64,000 nt of DNA from Pseudomonadota bacterium (GCA_018240595.1 JAFEFL010000063.1:108701-172700), one strand, 5' to 3'; positions 16,453-26,984 are shown, numbered from the stretch's first letter. Translations and numbers: made by a program. The notes: generated by a model not told the origin, from the letters alone.

Positions 16453-17858
16453 TTCGACCTTGCCTTCATGATCTTCAGTCCGTCTTCGCCGAGATCGTAG
16501 AACAGGCCGGTCATGATTTGCAGCGCTTCGCGTGCAAGGGAGCCCAGCAAATGTTCATCAGGCGCGTGCTGCGAGCACGACGGATAGGAATGCGGCACCC
16601 AGATCGTCGGCAGGCCGAGAATATCCGCGAACACGTCATTGGGCAGCGAACCGCCGAGGTTCGGCAGCAGCGCCGGCTTCTTGTTGGTGGTCTTCGACAT
16701 CGAGGCGAGCGCCCAGGTGACCCAAGGGTCGGTCGGATCGAGCCGCGTCGCCGGAAAGGTCTCCATGCGCGCCGGCCGCACCGCGACGCGTTGCAGGCCA
16801 TGGGCATCGAGATGCTTGCGCACCGCCGGCAGGATGGTGTCCGGGTCGGTGCCGACGACGAAGCGCAACTGCATGGTCGCCTTGGCCGATGGCGGAATGG
16901 CATTGAGCGGCGCCTCCGGCGTGCCGGTCTTGAATGCCAGCACTTCCAGCGTATTCCAGCCGTAGATGCGCTCTTCCGTCGAGAGGCCCGGCTCACCCCA
17001 ATCCGGATCAACTTCCGGATCGCCGGGCTCTTGGCCGATCTTCACGTCCGCGAGGGCCTCGCGAACGGCTGGCGGCAGACTCCTCGGCTTGAGCGCGTCG
17101 ACCAGAATGCGGCCCTTTGCATCGACGATCGCGGCGATGGCATGCGCCAGCAAGGTGCCGGCGTTGGCCAACCCGCCGCCCCAGTTGCCCGAGTGATGGC
17201 CGCCCTCGCGTAGGTCGACAGCCATCTCGAAATTCATGGCGCCGCGCGAGCCGAGAAACACCGTCGGGCGCTGCGCCGACAGCCGCGGGCCGTCGGAGCC
17301 GATCAACACGTCGGCGGCGAGCAGGTCGCGCTCGTCGGCTGCGAGCTTGCGCAGGCCGGGTGAGCCCGCCTCCTCGCCCATTTCCAGCAGCAGCTTGCAA
17401 TTGAAGCCGAGCTTGCCGCCGCGCGCCGCCAGGACTTGCTCGAGCGCGGCGAGATTAATTGAATGCTGGCCCTTGTTGTCGGCTGTGCCGCGGCCGTACC
17501 ACCGGTCACCCTCGACGGTGATCTTCCACGGGTCGAGGCCTTCGCGCCACTGCGCGGCATGGCCGAATACGACGTCGCCGTGGCCATAGGTGAGGACGGT
17601 CGGCAGATTGTCGCCTTCGTGGCGCTCGGCGATCAGGAACGGACCGTAGCCCGGCGCCGGATTTTCCAGGATGCGGCACTTGAAGTCGAGACGCTCGACT
17701 GACGGCACGATCTCGTCCGTCAGATAGGCGCGCAGCACATCAAGCTTGTCGCCGCCCTGGCTTTCGGTCGGAATGGCGACGCGGCGAGCGAGCACTTCCT
17801 TGAAGGCGCCGCTGTCGAAATATTCAGCCGCGCGGGCGACGGCGTCCTGACGTGTCAT
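16449..17858 (-). CDS. M20-family dipeptidase
   Basis: A 469-residue peptidase of the longer M20 subfamily (PepV/CNDP-like). Motifs: LTYGHGDVVFG, RWYGRGTADNKGQ, LLEMGEEAGSPG, LIGSDGPRLS, GGHHSGNWGG and the C-terminal GGSLPNDVFAD and SCSQHAPDEHL His. The ATG at 17858 is two bases from the stop of the ABC ATPase gene, and the open frame upstream only reads back into that gene. With the second M20 gene it should hydrolyse imported di- or oligopeptides in the cytoplasm. Confidence 0.85.
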   Translation of the reverse strand: MTRQDAVARAAEYFDSGAFKEVLARRVAIPTESQGGDKLDVLRAYLTDEIVPSVERLDFKCRILENPAPGYGPFLIAERHEGDNLPTVLTYGHGDVVFGHAAQWREGLDPWKITVEGDRWYGRGTADNKGQHSINLAALEQVLAARGGKLGFNCKLLLEMGEEAGSPGLRKLAADERDLLAADVLIGSDGPRLSAQRPTVFLGSRGAMNFEMAVDLREGGHHSGNWGGGLANAGTLLAHAIAAIVDAKGRILVDALKPRSLPPAVREALADVKIGQEPGDPEVDPDWGEPGLSTEERIYGWNTLEVLAFKTGTPEAPLNAIPPSAKATMQLRFVVGTDPDTILPAVRKHLDAHGLQRVAVRPARMETFPATRLDPTDPWVTWALASMSKTTNKKPALLPNLGGSLPNDVFADILGLPTIWVPHSYPSCSQHAPDEHLLGSLAREALQIMTGLFYDLGEDGLKIMKARSK

Positions 17859-17860
17859 CG

Positions 17861-18825
<965 letters not shown>

Positions 18826-18829
<4 letters not shown>

Positions 18830-19806
18830 GCGACCGCCTTCTGCGCCTCGAGGCGCACGCAACGGACGTCGTGACCGGGCGACGGGGATTCGAAGCGCAT
18901 CGCGCCGGCGCACTCCGGCGCCGCAAAGTCGCAGCGGTTGCGGAAGGCGCAGCCCTGCAGCCGGCCGATCAAATTCGGCACCTGGCCGCGAATGGCGCCG
19001 AGCGGCGCGCCCGGCGCAGTGCGGCCAGGCACCGGAATGCAGTTGAGCAGCCCGCGCGTATAAGGATGCGACGGCGCCTTGAACACCGCGCGCGCCGAAC
19101 CGCGCTCGACGATCGCACCGGCATACATGACGGCAACCTTGTCGGCGACGCGGGCGACGACACCAAGATCGTGCGTGATGAGGATCATCGCCATGTTGAG
19201 CTCTTTCTTGAGCTCTGCGAGCAGACGCAGGATCTGCGCCTGGATGGTGACGTCGAGCGCCGTGGTCGGCTCGTCGGCGATGATCAAATCGGGTTTGCAC
19301 ATCAGCGCCATCGCGATCATGACGCGCTGGCGCAGGCCGCCCGACAGTTGATGCGGATATTGCAGCAGCCGCCGCTCGGCGCCGGCGATGCCGACGCGCT
19401 CGAGCAATTCGATGGCGCGCGCCCGCGCCGCCTCGGCGCCGACATTCTCATGACACAGCAGCGCCTCAGTGAGCTGGTTGCCGATGGTGTAGGCCGGATT
19501 GAGCGACGTCATCGGCTCCTGGAAGATCATCGCCATGCGGCTGCCGCGCAATTTGCGCATCTGCCGCTCCGGCAACTTGAGCAGATCGATGCCGTCGAAG
19601 GCGAGCCGCGCCGCGCCGCGCCGCGCCACGCGCGGCAGCAAGTCCATGACGGCGAGCGAGGTCAGCGACTTGCCCGAGCCGCTTTCGCCGACGATGGCCA
19701 GGGTCTCGCCGCGCTCGACCGCGAACGACACCTCGCTGACGGCATGCAGCACGCCGCCGCCGACCGGGATATCGATGACAAGGTCCTGAACGTCGAGGAG
19801 CGCCAT
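18826..19806 (-). CDS. Oligo/dipeptide ABC transporter ATP-binding protein (DppD-like)
   Basis: ATPase of 326 residues: Walker A GESGSGKSLTSLAVM, AMIFQEPMTSLNPAY (OppD/DppD hallmark), signature LSGGLRQRVMIAMAL (Leu replaces Gln after GG), Walker B LIIADEPTTALDVT, and the C-terminal CAFRNRCDFAAPEC Cys motif. The start is the ATG at 19806, five bases after the permease stop; the frame upstream is a shadow of the permease gene. Confidence 0.9.
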
Positions 19807-19811
19807 GACGA

Positions 19812-20741
19812 TCAGGTCCGGTTCTCGGGCGCGGTGACGTCGCGCAGGCCGTCGCCGACCAGGTTGATCGCCAGCACGAGGAACACCAGCGCCACAGCCG
19901 GCACGCCGATCACCCACGGACTGAAGAACATGTATTGCTTGCCCTCGGCGATCATCAGGCCCCAGGACGGCAGCGGCGGCTGTACGCCGAGGCCGAGGAA
20001 GGACAAAGCCGCCTCGAGCAGAATGGCATGCGCCATTTCCAACGTGGCGACGACGATCAGCGCGTTGAGGATGTTCGGCAGGATTTCCGAAAACAGGATG
20101 CGCGGTGTCGAGCAGCCAATGGCCTGCGCCGCGGCGACATAGTCGGCGCGCGCGATCTGCTGCGTTGCCGAACGCGTGACGACGGCGAAGCGATCCCACA
20201 GCAGCAGGCCGAGCACGATAATGACACCCTGGAGCGAGCCGCCGACCAGCGCCGCCGAGGCCAGCGCCACCAGCACCACCGGCAGCGCAAGCCGGGTGGT
20301 GATGACATAGCTCAGCACGGCATCGACCTTGCCGCCGAAATAGCCGGCGCAGATGCCGAGCAAGGTGCCGATCGTTCCGGAGATTGCCACCGTCAGCAGG
20401 CCGATCAGCAACGAAATGCGCGCGCCGAACAGCAGCCGGCTGAAATAATCGCGGCCGAGCTTGTCGGTGCCGAGCACATGATCCCAAGTGCCCTTGGGTT
20501 GCCAGATCGGCGGGATCAGGCGCTGCGCGAGATTCTGGGCGTAGGGGTCGTGCGGCGCGATCAGCGGCGCTGCGAGCGCGGCCGCGACGATGACGAACAG
20601 GACGGCCGCGCCCAGCATCAGGCCGCCATGGCGCCGGGCGCGACGCAGGAAGCCGACCAGCGGAGAGCGCCGCACCGGCGGCGCATCGAACGGCGCGTCG
20701 CCGCCCGGCTGAACGACGTTGGTCGGGGTCAGCGCGCTCAT
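19812..20741 (-). CDS. Oligo/dipeptide ABC transporter permease (DppC-like)
   Basis: Permease of 309 residues with an N-terminal helix after a cytoplasmic leader and the DppC signatures HVLGTDKLGRDYFSRLLFGAR and DYVAAAQAIGCSTPRI (EAA coupling loop). The C-terminus has QPPLPSWGLMIAEGK. Starts with a four-base overlap with the DppB-like gene. Confidence 0.9.
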   Translation of the reverse strand: MSALTPTNVVQPGGDAPFDAPPVRRSPLVGFLRRARRHGGLMLGAAVLFVIVAAALAAPLIAPHDPYAQNLAQRLIPPIWQPKGTWDHVLGTDKLGRDYFSRLLFGARISLLIGLLTVAISGTIGTLLGICAGYFGGKVDAVLSYVITTRLALPVVLVALASAALVGGSLQGVIIVLGLLLWDRFAVVTRSATQQIARADYVAAAQAIGCSTPRILFSEILPNILNALIVVATLEMAHAILLEAALSFLGLGVQPPLPSWGLMIAEGKQYMFFSPWVIGVPAVALVFLVLAINLVGDGLRDVTAPENRT

Positions 20742-21655
20742 GCCAGCCGAATCCGCGGATCGAGGAAGGCGTTGGCGACGTCGGCGAGAAAAGTCAGACC
20801 GACATAGATGGTGGCCAGGATCAGCACCACCGCCTGCACCACCGGGAAATCGTTACGCGCGATCGCTTCCCAGGCGAGATAGCCGAGGCCATGCATCGAG
20901 AACACCGCCTCGATGACGATGGAGCCGCCGAGCATGAAGCCGAACTGCACCGCGGCGAGCGCCACCACCGGGATGATGGCGTTGCGCAGCGCGTGCTTGA
21001 AGATGACGACGATGGGGGCGACGCCTTTGGCTCGCGCGGTGCGGATGTAATCGGCCGACAGCACCTCAAGCATGCCGTTGCGTGACAGCCGCATCACCGC
21101 CGGCACGGCGTACCAGCCGAGTGCGATCGAGGGCAGGATGTAATGCTTCCACGTCGAAGCGCCCGACACCGGCAGCCAGCGCAGCGTCACCGAGAAAAGA
21201 ATGATGAGACCGAGACCGAGGCAGAAGGTCGGGATCGCCTGGCCGATGACCGAGAACGACAGCGCCAGCCGGTCGATGAGGGTGCCGTTATAGACCGCGG
21301 CCAGCACGCCGAGCGGCACCGCCACCAGCAGCGACAGGCATAACGAAATCGCGCCGAGTGTCAGCGTCACGCCGATACGTGAGGCGATCAGCGACACCAC
21401 CGTGTCGCGGAAATAGAAGGAGTTGCCGAAATCGAAATGCACAGCCTTCCACAGCCAGTCGAGGTATTGCACGACCAGCGGCCGGTCGAGACCGAACTGG
21501 TGACGCACCACTTCGACCTGCGCCGGGCTCGCCTCCGGGCCCGCGATCGAGATGGCGATGTCGCCGGACAGATGCAGCAGGAAGAACGCGACCACCGACA
21601 CCGTGAAGGCGACGGAAAGCGCGACGATCAAACGCTGCACTGTGTACGCGAGCAT
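20738..21655 (-). CDS. Oligo/dipeptide ABC transporter permease (DppB-like)
   Basis: Permease of 305 residues with about six helices. Starts MLAYTVQRLIVALSVAFTV and contains the RHQFGLDRPLVVQYLDWL periplasmic segment and the DYIRTARAKGVAPIVVIFKHALRNA coupling region typical of DppB/OppB. It follows the binding-protein gene after a 64-base gap that holds a stable hairpin. Confidence 0.9.
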   Translation of the reverse strand: MLAYTVQRLIVALSVAFTVSVVAFFLLHLSGDIAISIAGPEASPAQVEVVRHQFGLDRPLVVQYLDWLWKAVHFDFGNSFYFRDTVVSLIASRIGVTLTLGAISLCLSLLVAVPLGVLAAVYNGTLIDRLALSFSVIGQAIPTFCLGLGLIILFSVTLRWLPVSGASTWKHYILPSIALGWYAVPAVMRLSRNGMLEVLSADYIRTARAKGVAPIVVIFKHALRNAIIPVVALAAVQFGFMLGGSIVIEAVFSMHGLGYLAWEAIARNDFPVVQAVVLILATIYVGLTFLADVANAFLDPRIRLA

Positions 21656-21679
21656 GGCACGCCTCGACGAAAGCAGCCG

Positions 21680-21711
21680 CGCCCGGCTTCCACGTGGGAA
21701 GGCCGGGCGCT
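21680..21711 (-). other. Stem-loop between the binding protein and permease genes
   Basis: GCGCCCGG-CTTCC (from 21680) pairs with GGAAGGCCGGGCGC (to 21711) with one bulged base and a tiny ACGT loop. It starts nine bases after the binding-protein stop and is not followed by a T-run. Such hairpins typically protect the upstream binding-protein mRNA and lower read-through into the permease genes. Confidence 0.55.
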
Positions 21712-21719
21712 GCCTTGTC

Positions 21720-23249
21720 CTACTTCCAGTGCGCCGCGTAGAAGCGCGGCAATTCGTCCGGTTGCGCCGTGAACACCAGATCGCTGGTGTAGGCGTAGTT
21801 CGCCGGATAGGAGAACAGCGGGAACAGGTAGGACTTCTCGGCGATGGTCTTCAGCGCCTGCTGATAGAGCGACAGGCGCTTGTCGGTATCCACCGCGGTG
21901 TCGGCTTCGGTCAGGGTCTTCTCGACTTCCTTGTCGTGGGTCATGTCGTCGGCTGAGCCCTTGAAATAGACGCCGGTGAAGGCGGACGCGTCGGCGACCG
22001 AGAACGAACCCCAGGTCTGGAATGCGATCGGCGCCTTGCCTTCGCGGATCAGCGTGCGCATCGCCGCGTATTTCAGGTAGTTCAGGTTGACCTTGATGCC
22101 GACCGCCGCGAGATAGCCAATCACCGCCTCGGCATATTCGCGCTCGCGATAGGCCACCATTTCCGTTGTGAAGCCGTTCGGGAAGCCGGCGTCCGCCAGC
22201 AGCTTCTTGGCCTTGGCCGGATCGTAGGAATAGGTCGGCACGCCCTTGTCGGTGCAGCCGAACTGATCGATGAAGCATGCGGAGTTCATGATGCGGGAGC
22301 CGCCGCCGACCAGATTGTCGATCATGGCCTTGCGGTCGATGGCGTAAGCGATCGCCTGGCGCACGCGCGGATCCTTCAGCGGCACCGAGCCCTGCGAGCG
22401 GCCCAGCGAGTCGAACTGCAGGAAGCCGACGCGCATCGTTTCGGCCGACAGCACCGAGATATTCGGCGCCGACTTGAGCTGCGTCGCCTGATCCACCGGC
22501 ACGCGCCAGATCCAGTCGACGCCGCCGGTCATCAGTTCGGCCATGCGCGTTTCGGCGTCGGGGATGACGCGGAACACGAGCTTGCCGATCGACGGCTGGC
22601 CGAGCGGGCTGTCCTTCCAGTAGTTGGCGTACTTCTCCATGGTCACGCCCTTGCCCGGCGTCACCGCGGTCACCTTGTACGGACCGGAACCGATCGGCGC
22701 CTTGGCGAAGCCGTCGAGGCCGACCTTCTTGAAGTACTTCTCCGGATAGATCGGCACCGGGCCGGCGAGATATTCGATCGCGGCCGGGAACGGACCGACG
22801 AGATGGATGCGGACCTGATCGTCGCCGACTTTCTCGGCGCTCTTGATCCAGTCGACATTCTGCTTGGTGACAACCTTGGCGTCCGGGCTCACGGCATAGT
22901 TCAGCGTGAACACGACGTCGTCGGCGGTCAGCGGATCGCCGTTGTGAAACGTGACGCCCTTGCGGATCGTCAGGTCGAGCGTCTGCGGATCGACCCAGGT
23001 CCACTTGGTCGCCAGTTGCGGCTCATATTTGCCGGTCTTCGGATCGCGATAGATCAGATTGTCGAAGACGTGACGGGCGATGATGACGCCCTCGCGCAGA
23101 TTGTTGTGATACGGGCTGACGTTCTCCGGCTCGGAGTCCGACGCGTAGACCAGCGTGTCATTGGCCTTGTTGGCCATGGCGGGCTGGCTCATGACGCCGA
23201 TGCCGATCAGAAGCGCGGCTGCGCTCGCGAGTAGAAGGTGCGCTTTCAT
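21720..23249 (-). CDS. Family 5 extracellular solute-binding protein (peptide/opine type)
   Basis: A periplasmic protein of about 509 residues (DppA/OppA family, SBP_bac_5). Signal peptide MKAHLLLASAAALLIGIG ending near AMANKAND. Family landmarks: YHNNLREGVIIARHVFDNL, KWTWVDPQTLDLTIRKGVTFHNGDPLTADDVVFTL and the GSGPYKV loop. The ATG at 23249 has GGAGG seven bases upstream; an ATG two codons earlier would sit too close to that site. First gene of the importer/peptidase operon and divergent from the IclR gene at 23427. Confidence 0.88.
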   Translation of the reverse strand: MKAHLLLASAAALLIGIGVMSQPAMANKANDTLVYASDSEPENVSPYHNNLREGVIIARHVFDNLIYRDPKTGKYEPQLATKWTWVDPQTLDLTIRKGVTFHNGDPLTADDVVFTLNYAVSPDAKVVTKQNVDWIKSAEKVGDDQVRIHLVGPFPAAIEYLAGPVPIYPEKYFKKVGLDGFAKAPIGSGPYKVTAVTPGKGVTMEKYANYWKDSPLGQPSIGKLVFRVIPDAETRMAELMTGGVDWIWRVPVDQATQLKSAPNISVLSAETMRVGFLQFDSLGRSQGSVPLKDPRVRQAIAYAIDRKAMIDNLVGGGSRIMNSACFIDQFGCTDKGVPTYSYDPAKAKKLLADAGFPNGFTTEMVAYREREYAEAVIGYLAAVGIKVNLNYLKYAAMRTLIREGKAPIAFQTWGSFSVADASAFTGVYFKGSADDMTHDKEVEKTLTEADTAVDTDKRLSLYQQALKTIAEKSYLFPLFSYPANYAYTSDLVFTAQPDELPRFYAAHWK

Positions 23250-23299
23250 CTTCATGCCTCCACATCACCGGCGCCGCAGCGCCGTCCCTCTGCTGTTGT

Positions 23300-23334
23300 T
23301 ATTAAATTGTAATACCGGTAATTAAATGTTAATG
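23300..23334. promoter_or_regulatory. AT-rich divergent promoter with TACCGGTA palindrome
   Basis: An island of A/T (23300-23334) in GC-rich DNA between the binding-protein gene and the IclR gene. It contains the 8-bp palindrome TACCGGTA (23313-23320) flanked by repeats of ATTAAAT/TTAAAT. It is probably the divergent promoter and operator region for the IclR at 23427. Confidence 0.4.
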
Positions 23335-23426
23335 AAGGCTAGGGGTGCTTCTCTGGTGTGTCAAGAAAACGGAAAGCTGTCGCGCGCATCAATTGAGAGC
23401 ACTCCGCCGCCGCAGGAGACGTTCTT

Positions 23427-24203
23427 TTGAGCAAGCGCGAGCAGAATACGCTCTTCGTCGGTTCCCTGGAGAAGGGAATGCGCGTCCTGGCCGCGTTTGA
23501 CCACAATCATACGGCGATGGGCTTGACCGAACTCGCCGAGCGCACGGGGCTTGAGAAGAGCGCCGCCCAGCGCCTGAGCAATACTCTGCACAAGATCGGC
23601 TATCTGAACAAGGATCCGGAAACACGGCGTTACAGCCCTTCCCTCAAGTTCCTCGAACTCGCCAACGCTTATTGGTGGTCGGACCCGCTGATCCAGCTCG
23701 CGATGCCGAAGCTGATCGAACTCGGGCGCCGGTTCCACGAGCGCATCAATCTCGCGCGGCTCGACGGCCAGGAGATCGTCTATGTCGTTCGCATTCCCAC
23801 GCAGCTGACGCGCTTCGAAGCCATGATCGCCGGCCGCCGGCTGTCGGCGCTGACGACATCAAGCGGCCGCGCCATGATCGCGCGATTGCCCGACGCCGAA
23901 CGCCGCAAGGCGGTGCGGACCTGGCCGATCGTGGCGCTGACGCCGAAGACGACGCGTGACCGCACCAAGATCGCCGCGGCGATCGACGACGCGGCAAAAT
24001 ACGGCTACGGCCTGACGCAGGACGAGAGCCTGCTCAACGAGATCGGCATCGCCGCACCGATCCTCGGCCACGACGGCCGGCCGATCGCCGCGGTGCAGTG
24101 TTCGGTCTCGAGCCTGCGCTGGAGCCTCGACAAGGTGAAGCGCGAGATCGCGCCGCGCCTGATCGAGGTCGCCAACTCCTTCAATCCGATGAAACCGGGT
24201 TGA
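23427..24203 (+). CDS. IclR-family transcriptional regulator
   Basis: A 258-residue regulator. The winged helix is in VGSLEKGMRVLAAF and LTELAERTGLEKSAAQRLSNTLHKIGY; the effector domain includes LSALTTSSGRAMIARLP and YGYGLTQDESLLNEIGIAAPILG. The start is a TTG at 23427 preceded by CAGGAGAC, with no in-frame ATG until residue 18. Divergent from the Dpp-type operon, which it likely controls. Its stop is 17 bases from the end of the convergent acdS. Confidence 0.88.
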   Translation: MSKREQNTLFVGSLEKGMRVLAAFDHNHTAMGLTELAERTGLEKSAAQRLSNTLHKIGYLNKDPETRRYSPSLKFLELANAYWWSDPLIQLAMPKLIELGRRFHERINLARLDGQEIVYVVRIPTQLTRFEAMIAGRRLSALTTSSGRAMIARLPDAERRKAVRTWPIVALTPKTTRDRTKIAAAIDDAAKYGYGLTQDESLLNEIGIAAPILGHDGRPIAAVQCSVSSLRWSLDKVKREIAPRLIEVANSFNPMKPG

Positions 24204-24220
24204 GCTGCGAAGCATCGGCA

Positions 24221-25240
24221 TCAGCCGTTGCGATAGGTGTAGCTGTAGCCGTTGAGCGCCGGCGCGCCGCCGAGATGCGCGTACAGCACCTTGGCGCCGT
24301 CAGGGAAGTAGCCCTTCTTCACGAGGTCGATCATGCCCTGCATGGATTTGCCCTCGTACACCGGGTCGGTGATCATCGCTTCGGTGCGCGCGGCGAAACG
24401 AATGGCTTCATTGGTTTCGTGGCTCGGCACGCCGTAGGCCGGATAGGCGTAGTCATTGAGAATGACGATCTCGTCGTCGCGCACCTTGCGGCCGAGTTCG
24501 ACCAGTTCCGCCGTGTTGTCGACGATCGCGCGCACCTGCTCGCGGGTCTGCTGCGGCGTGCCCGAAGCGTCGATGCCGATCACCTTGTCGGCGCGGCCGT
24601 CGGCGGCGAAGCCGACGATCATGCCGCCCTGCGTCGAGCCGGTGACGACACAGACGATGATGTAGTCGAACTTGATGCCCATCTGCGCCTCCTGGGCGCG
24701 GACTTCCTCGGCGAAGCCGACATAGCCGAGGCCGCCATATTTGTGCACCGAGGCGCCGGCCGGAATGCCGTAGGGCTTGCCGCCGGCGTCCTTGACCGAC
24801 TGGATGGCGTCTTCCCAGCTCTTGCGGATGCCGATGTCGAAACCGTCCGGCACGATGCGGCTGTCGGCGCCCATCAGGCGGGTCAGCAGGATGTTGCCGA
24901 CGCGGTCGTAGACGGCGTCCTCGTGCGGCACCCAGCTTTCCTGCACCACGACGCATTTCATGCCGATCTTGGCCGCGGTCGCCGCCACCATGCGGGTGTG
25001 GTTCGACTGCACGCCGCCGATCGACACCAGCGTGTCGGCGTTCGAGGCGATGGCGTCTGGCACGATGTATTCCAGCTTGCGCAGCTTGTTGCCGCCGAAG
25101 GCCAGCCCGGAGTTGCAGTCGTCGCGCTTGGCGTAGATCTGCACTTTGCCGCCGAGCGCCTCGGTCATGCGCGGCAGGAACTCGATCGGCGTCGGGCCGA
25201 AGGTCAGCGGATAGCGTTCGAACTTGTCGAGCTTGAGCAT
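24221..25240 (-). CDS. acdS: 1-aminocyclopropane-1-carboxylate (ACC) deaminase
   Basis: A PLP enzyme of 339 residues that opens the ACC ring to 2-oxobutanoate and ammonia, lowering plant ethylene. The length equals the family norm (about 338). Conserved: RYPLTFGPTPI, DDCNSGLAFGGNKLRKLEY with the PLP lysine at K52, SIGGVQSNHTR, GFDIGIRKSWEDA, TGSTQGGM, VYEGKSM and YAHLGGAPALNGYS. The Glu in VYEGKS and Leu in HLGG are the residues that separate true ACC deaminases from D-cysteine desulfhydrases. Divergent from an Lrp-type gene, the standard acdS/acdR arrangement, so the organism is probably plant- or rhizosphere-associated. Confidence 0.92.
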   Translation of the reverse strand: MLKLDKFERYPLTFGPTPIEFLPRMTEALGGKVQIYAKRDDCNSGLAFGGNKLRKLEYIVPDAIASNADTLVSIGGVQSNHTRMVAATAAKIGMKCVVVQESWVPHEDAVYDRVGNILLTRLMGADSRIVPDGFDIGIRKSWEDAIQSVKDAGGKPYGIPAGASVHKYGGLGYVGFAEEVRAQEAQMGIKFDYIIVCVVTGSTQGGMIVGFAADGRADKVIGIDASGTPQQTREQVRAIVDNTAELVELGRKVRDDEIVILNDYAYPAYGVPSHETNEAIRFAARTEAMITDPVYEGKSMQGMIDLVKKGYFPDGAKVLYAHLGGAPALNGYSYTYRNG

Positions 25241-25273
25241 CGAAGGGGGTCTCCGGGGCGCCGGGAGGGGCGA

Positions 25274-25307
25274 AATTCCGCGAAAACCTAACGGAATTGC
25301 CGCGAAA
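25274..25307. promoter_or_regulatory. Repeat motifs in the acdS/acdR divergent promoter
   Basis: AATTCCG (25274-25280) and CGGAATT (25292-25298) form a perfect inverted repeat. The octamer CCGCGAAA is repeated at 25278-25285 and 25300-25307, 22 bp apart, about two helical turns. Lrp-family octamers bind such phased sites. This suggests the AcdR operator just upstream of the acdS start; further TATTAT repeats lie at 25317-25370. Confidence 0.5.
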
Positions 25308-25394
25308 GGTGCTTCCTATTATCCAGACATCTTTTTATTATTCTGGCTCAGGTTGCCACCCGGTATTATCTTTCTCTTAGAATTAGCCAACTTC

Positions 25395-25862
25395 ATGCAA
25401 GAATCTTCCATCGACCGCGTTGACCGTCGCATTCTCCAGCATCTGCAGCGCGACGGGCGCATCAGCAATGCTGACCTCGCCCAGGCGGTGAATATCAGCC
25501 CCGCCACCTGCCATCGCCGCACCCAGCGGCTGATCGACGAAGGCTATATCCGCTCGGTCCGCGCCGACGTCGCCCCCCGCCGTGTCGAGCGCGGCACCCT
25601 GGTGATCGTCGGCGTCGTTCTGGACCGCTCGACGCCGGACAGCTTCGCGGTCTTCGAGGCCGCCATCGTCAAGCTGCCATTCGTGCTCGATTGCCATCTC
25701 GTCGCCGGCGACTTCGACTTCTTCCTCAAAATCCGGGTGCGTGATATCGACGACTTCAACCGGCTGCACGGCGAACAGCTCATCGCCCTGCCCGGTGTGC
25801 GGCAAACCCGGACCTTCTTCGTCATGAAGGAAGTCGTCGATAACCGGCCGCTGGATTTCTGA
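25395..25862 (+). CDS. acdR: Lrp/AsnC-family regulator of ACC deaminase
   Basis: A 155-residue Lrp-type protein. N-terminal HTH: VDRRILQHLQRDGRISNADL, NISPATCHRRTQRLIDEGYI. C-terminal RAM domain with a ligand-binding GDFDFFLKIRVRD segment. Divergent from acdS, matching the known AcdR gene that activates acdS in response to ACC. No clear ribosome site precedes the ATG at 25395; the frame is open further upstream, but the homology begins here. pyrC follows 24 bases later. Confidence 0.87.
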   Translation: MQESSIDRVDRRILQHLQRDGRISNADLAQAVNISPATCHRRTQRLIDEGYIRSVRADVAPRRVERGTLVIVGVVLDRSTPDSFAVFEAAIVKLPFVLDCHLVAGDFDFFLKIRVRDIDDFNRLHGEQLIALPGVRQTRTFFVMKEVVDNRPLDF

Positions 25863-25886
25863 GACCGCGGCCACGGAGACGATACG

Positions 25887-26984
25887 GTGACACTCGACAA
25901 GTTGTTCGACAGCGGCGCACCGCAGCCCGCCAAGGCGCAGACCGACCGCATCACCATCAAGCGGCCCGACGACTGGCACGTGCACCTGCGCGACGGCGAC
26001 ATGCTCAGAAGCGTGCTGCCCTTCACAGCGGCGCAGTTCGCCCGCGGCATCATCATGCCGAACCTGGTGCCGCCGGTGACCACCAGCGCCATGGCCGCCG
26101 CCTATCGCGAGCGCATCCTCGCAGCGCGCCCCGCCGGCAGCGACTTCAGGCCGCTGATGACCTGCTATCTCACCGACACCACCTCGCCCGACGACATCGA
26201 GCGTGGCTACAAGGACGGCGTCTGGGTTGCGGCCAAGCTCTATCCAGCCGGCGCGACGACCAACGCGCATTTCGGCGTCACCAGCATCACCGGCCTCGCG
26301 CCCGTTCTGGAGCGCATGGAAAAGATCGGCATGAAGCTCCTCGTGCACGGCGAGTCGACCGATCCGGCCGTCGATATCTTCGATCGCGAGGCGGACTTCA
26401 TGGAGAAGGAGATGCTGCCTCTTCTCAAGCGGCACCCCGGCCTGAAAATCGTCGTCGAGCACGCTACTACCATGGAGACGCTCGACATCGTCCGCGCCCA
26501 CAAGGATCACGCCGCGGCGACGCTGACGCCGCATCATCTCGTCATCAACCGCACCTCCATTTTCCAGGGCGGCCTGCGTCCGCATCTTTACTGCCTGCCG
26601 GTCGCCAAGCGTGAGAAACACAGACTGGCGCTGCGCGCAGCCGCGACCTCGGGCGAGCCCTGCTTCTTCATCGGCACCGACACTGCGCCGCATACGCGCA
26701 GCAACAAGGAACGCGAATGCTGCTCCGCCGGCGTGTTCGGCGGCGCCACCGCGCTGCAGACCTATGTGCAGGTGTTCGATGAAGAAAACGCCCTCGACCG
26801 CTTCGAGGCCTTCGCTTCGCTGAACGGCGCCCGCTTCTACGGCCTGCCAGTCAACACCGGCACGATCACATTGCAGCGGCGCACCGGCACCATGCCGCCT
26901 GCCGTCAGCGTCGGCGACGACGAAGTCGTCGTGTTCCGCGGCGGCGAAGCGCTGCCCTGGTCGATCGAAAGCGTGCAGCCTTAA
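25887..26984 (+). CDS. pyrC: Dihydroorotase
   Basis: A zinc amidohydrolase of 365 residues that cyclises carbamoyl-aspartate to dihydroorotate in pyrimidine synthesis. It is the E. coli-like class II form: DDWHVHLRDGDML (HxH), IIMPNLVPPVT, VAAKLYPAGATTNAHFGV with the carboxylated Lys, LLVHGE, VVEHATT and GTDTAPHTRSNKE with the terminal Asp. GTG start at 25887. An N-terminal extension of about 20 residues precedes the core. Housekeeping gene; linkage to acdR is probably incidental. Confidence 0.92.
   Translation: MTLDKLFDSGAPQPAKAQTDRITIKRPDDWHVHLRDGDMLRSVLPFTAAQFARGIIMPNLVPPVTTSAMAAAYRERILAARPAGSDFRPLMTCYLTDTTSPDDIERGYKDGVWVAAKLYPAGATTNAHFGVTSITGLAPVLERMEKIGMKLLVHGESTDPAVDIFDREADFMEKEMLPLLKRHPGLKIVVEHATTMETLDIVRAHKDHAAATLTPHHLVINRTSIFQGGLRPHLYCLPVAKREKHRLALRAAATSGEPCFFIGTDTAPHTRSNKERECCSAGVFGGATALQTYVQVFDEENALDRFEAFASLNGARFYGLPVNTGTITLQRRTGTMPPAVSVGDDEVVVFRGGEALPWSIESVQP

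Noticed and set aside
24221..25240. D-cysteine desulfhydrase instead of ACC deaminase
   Set aside because: The VYEGKS and HLGG active-site segments and the divergent Lrp gene match true ACC deaminases.
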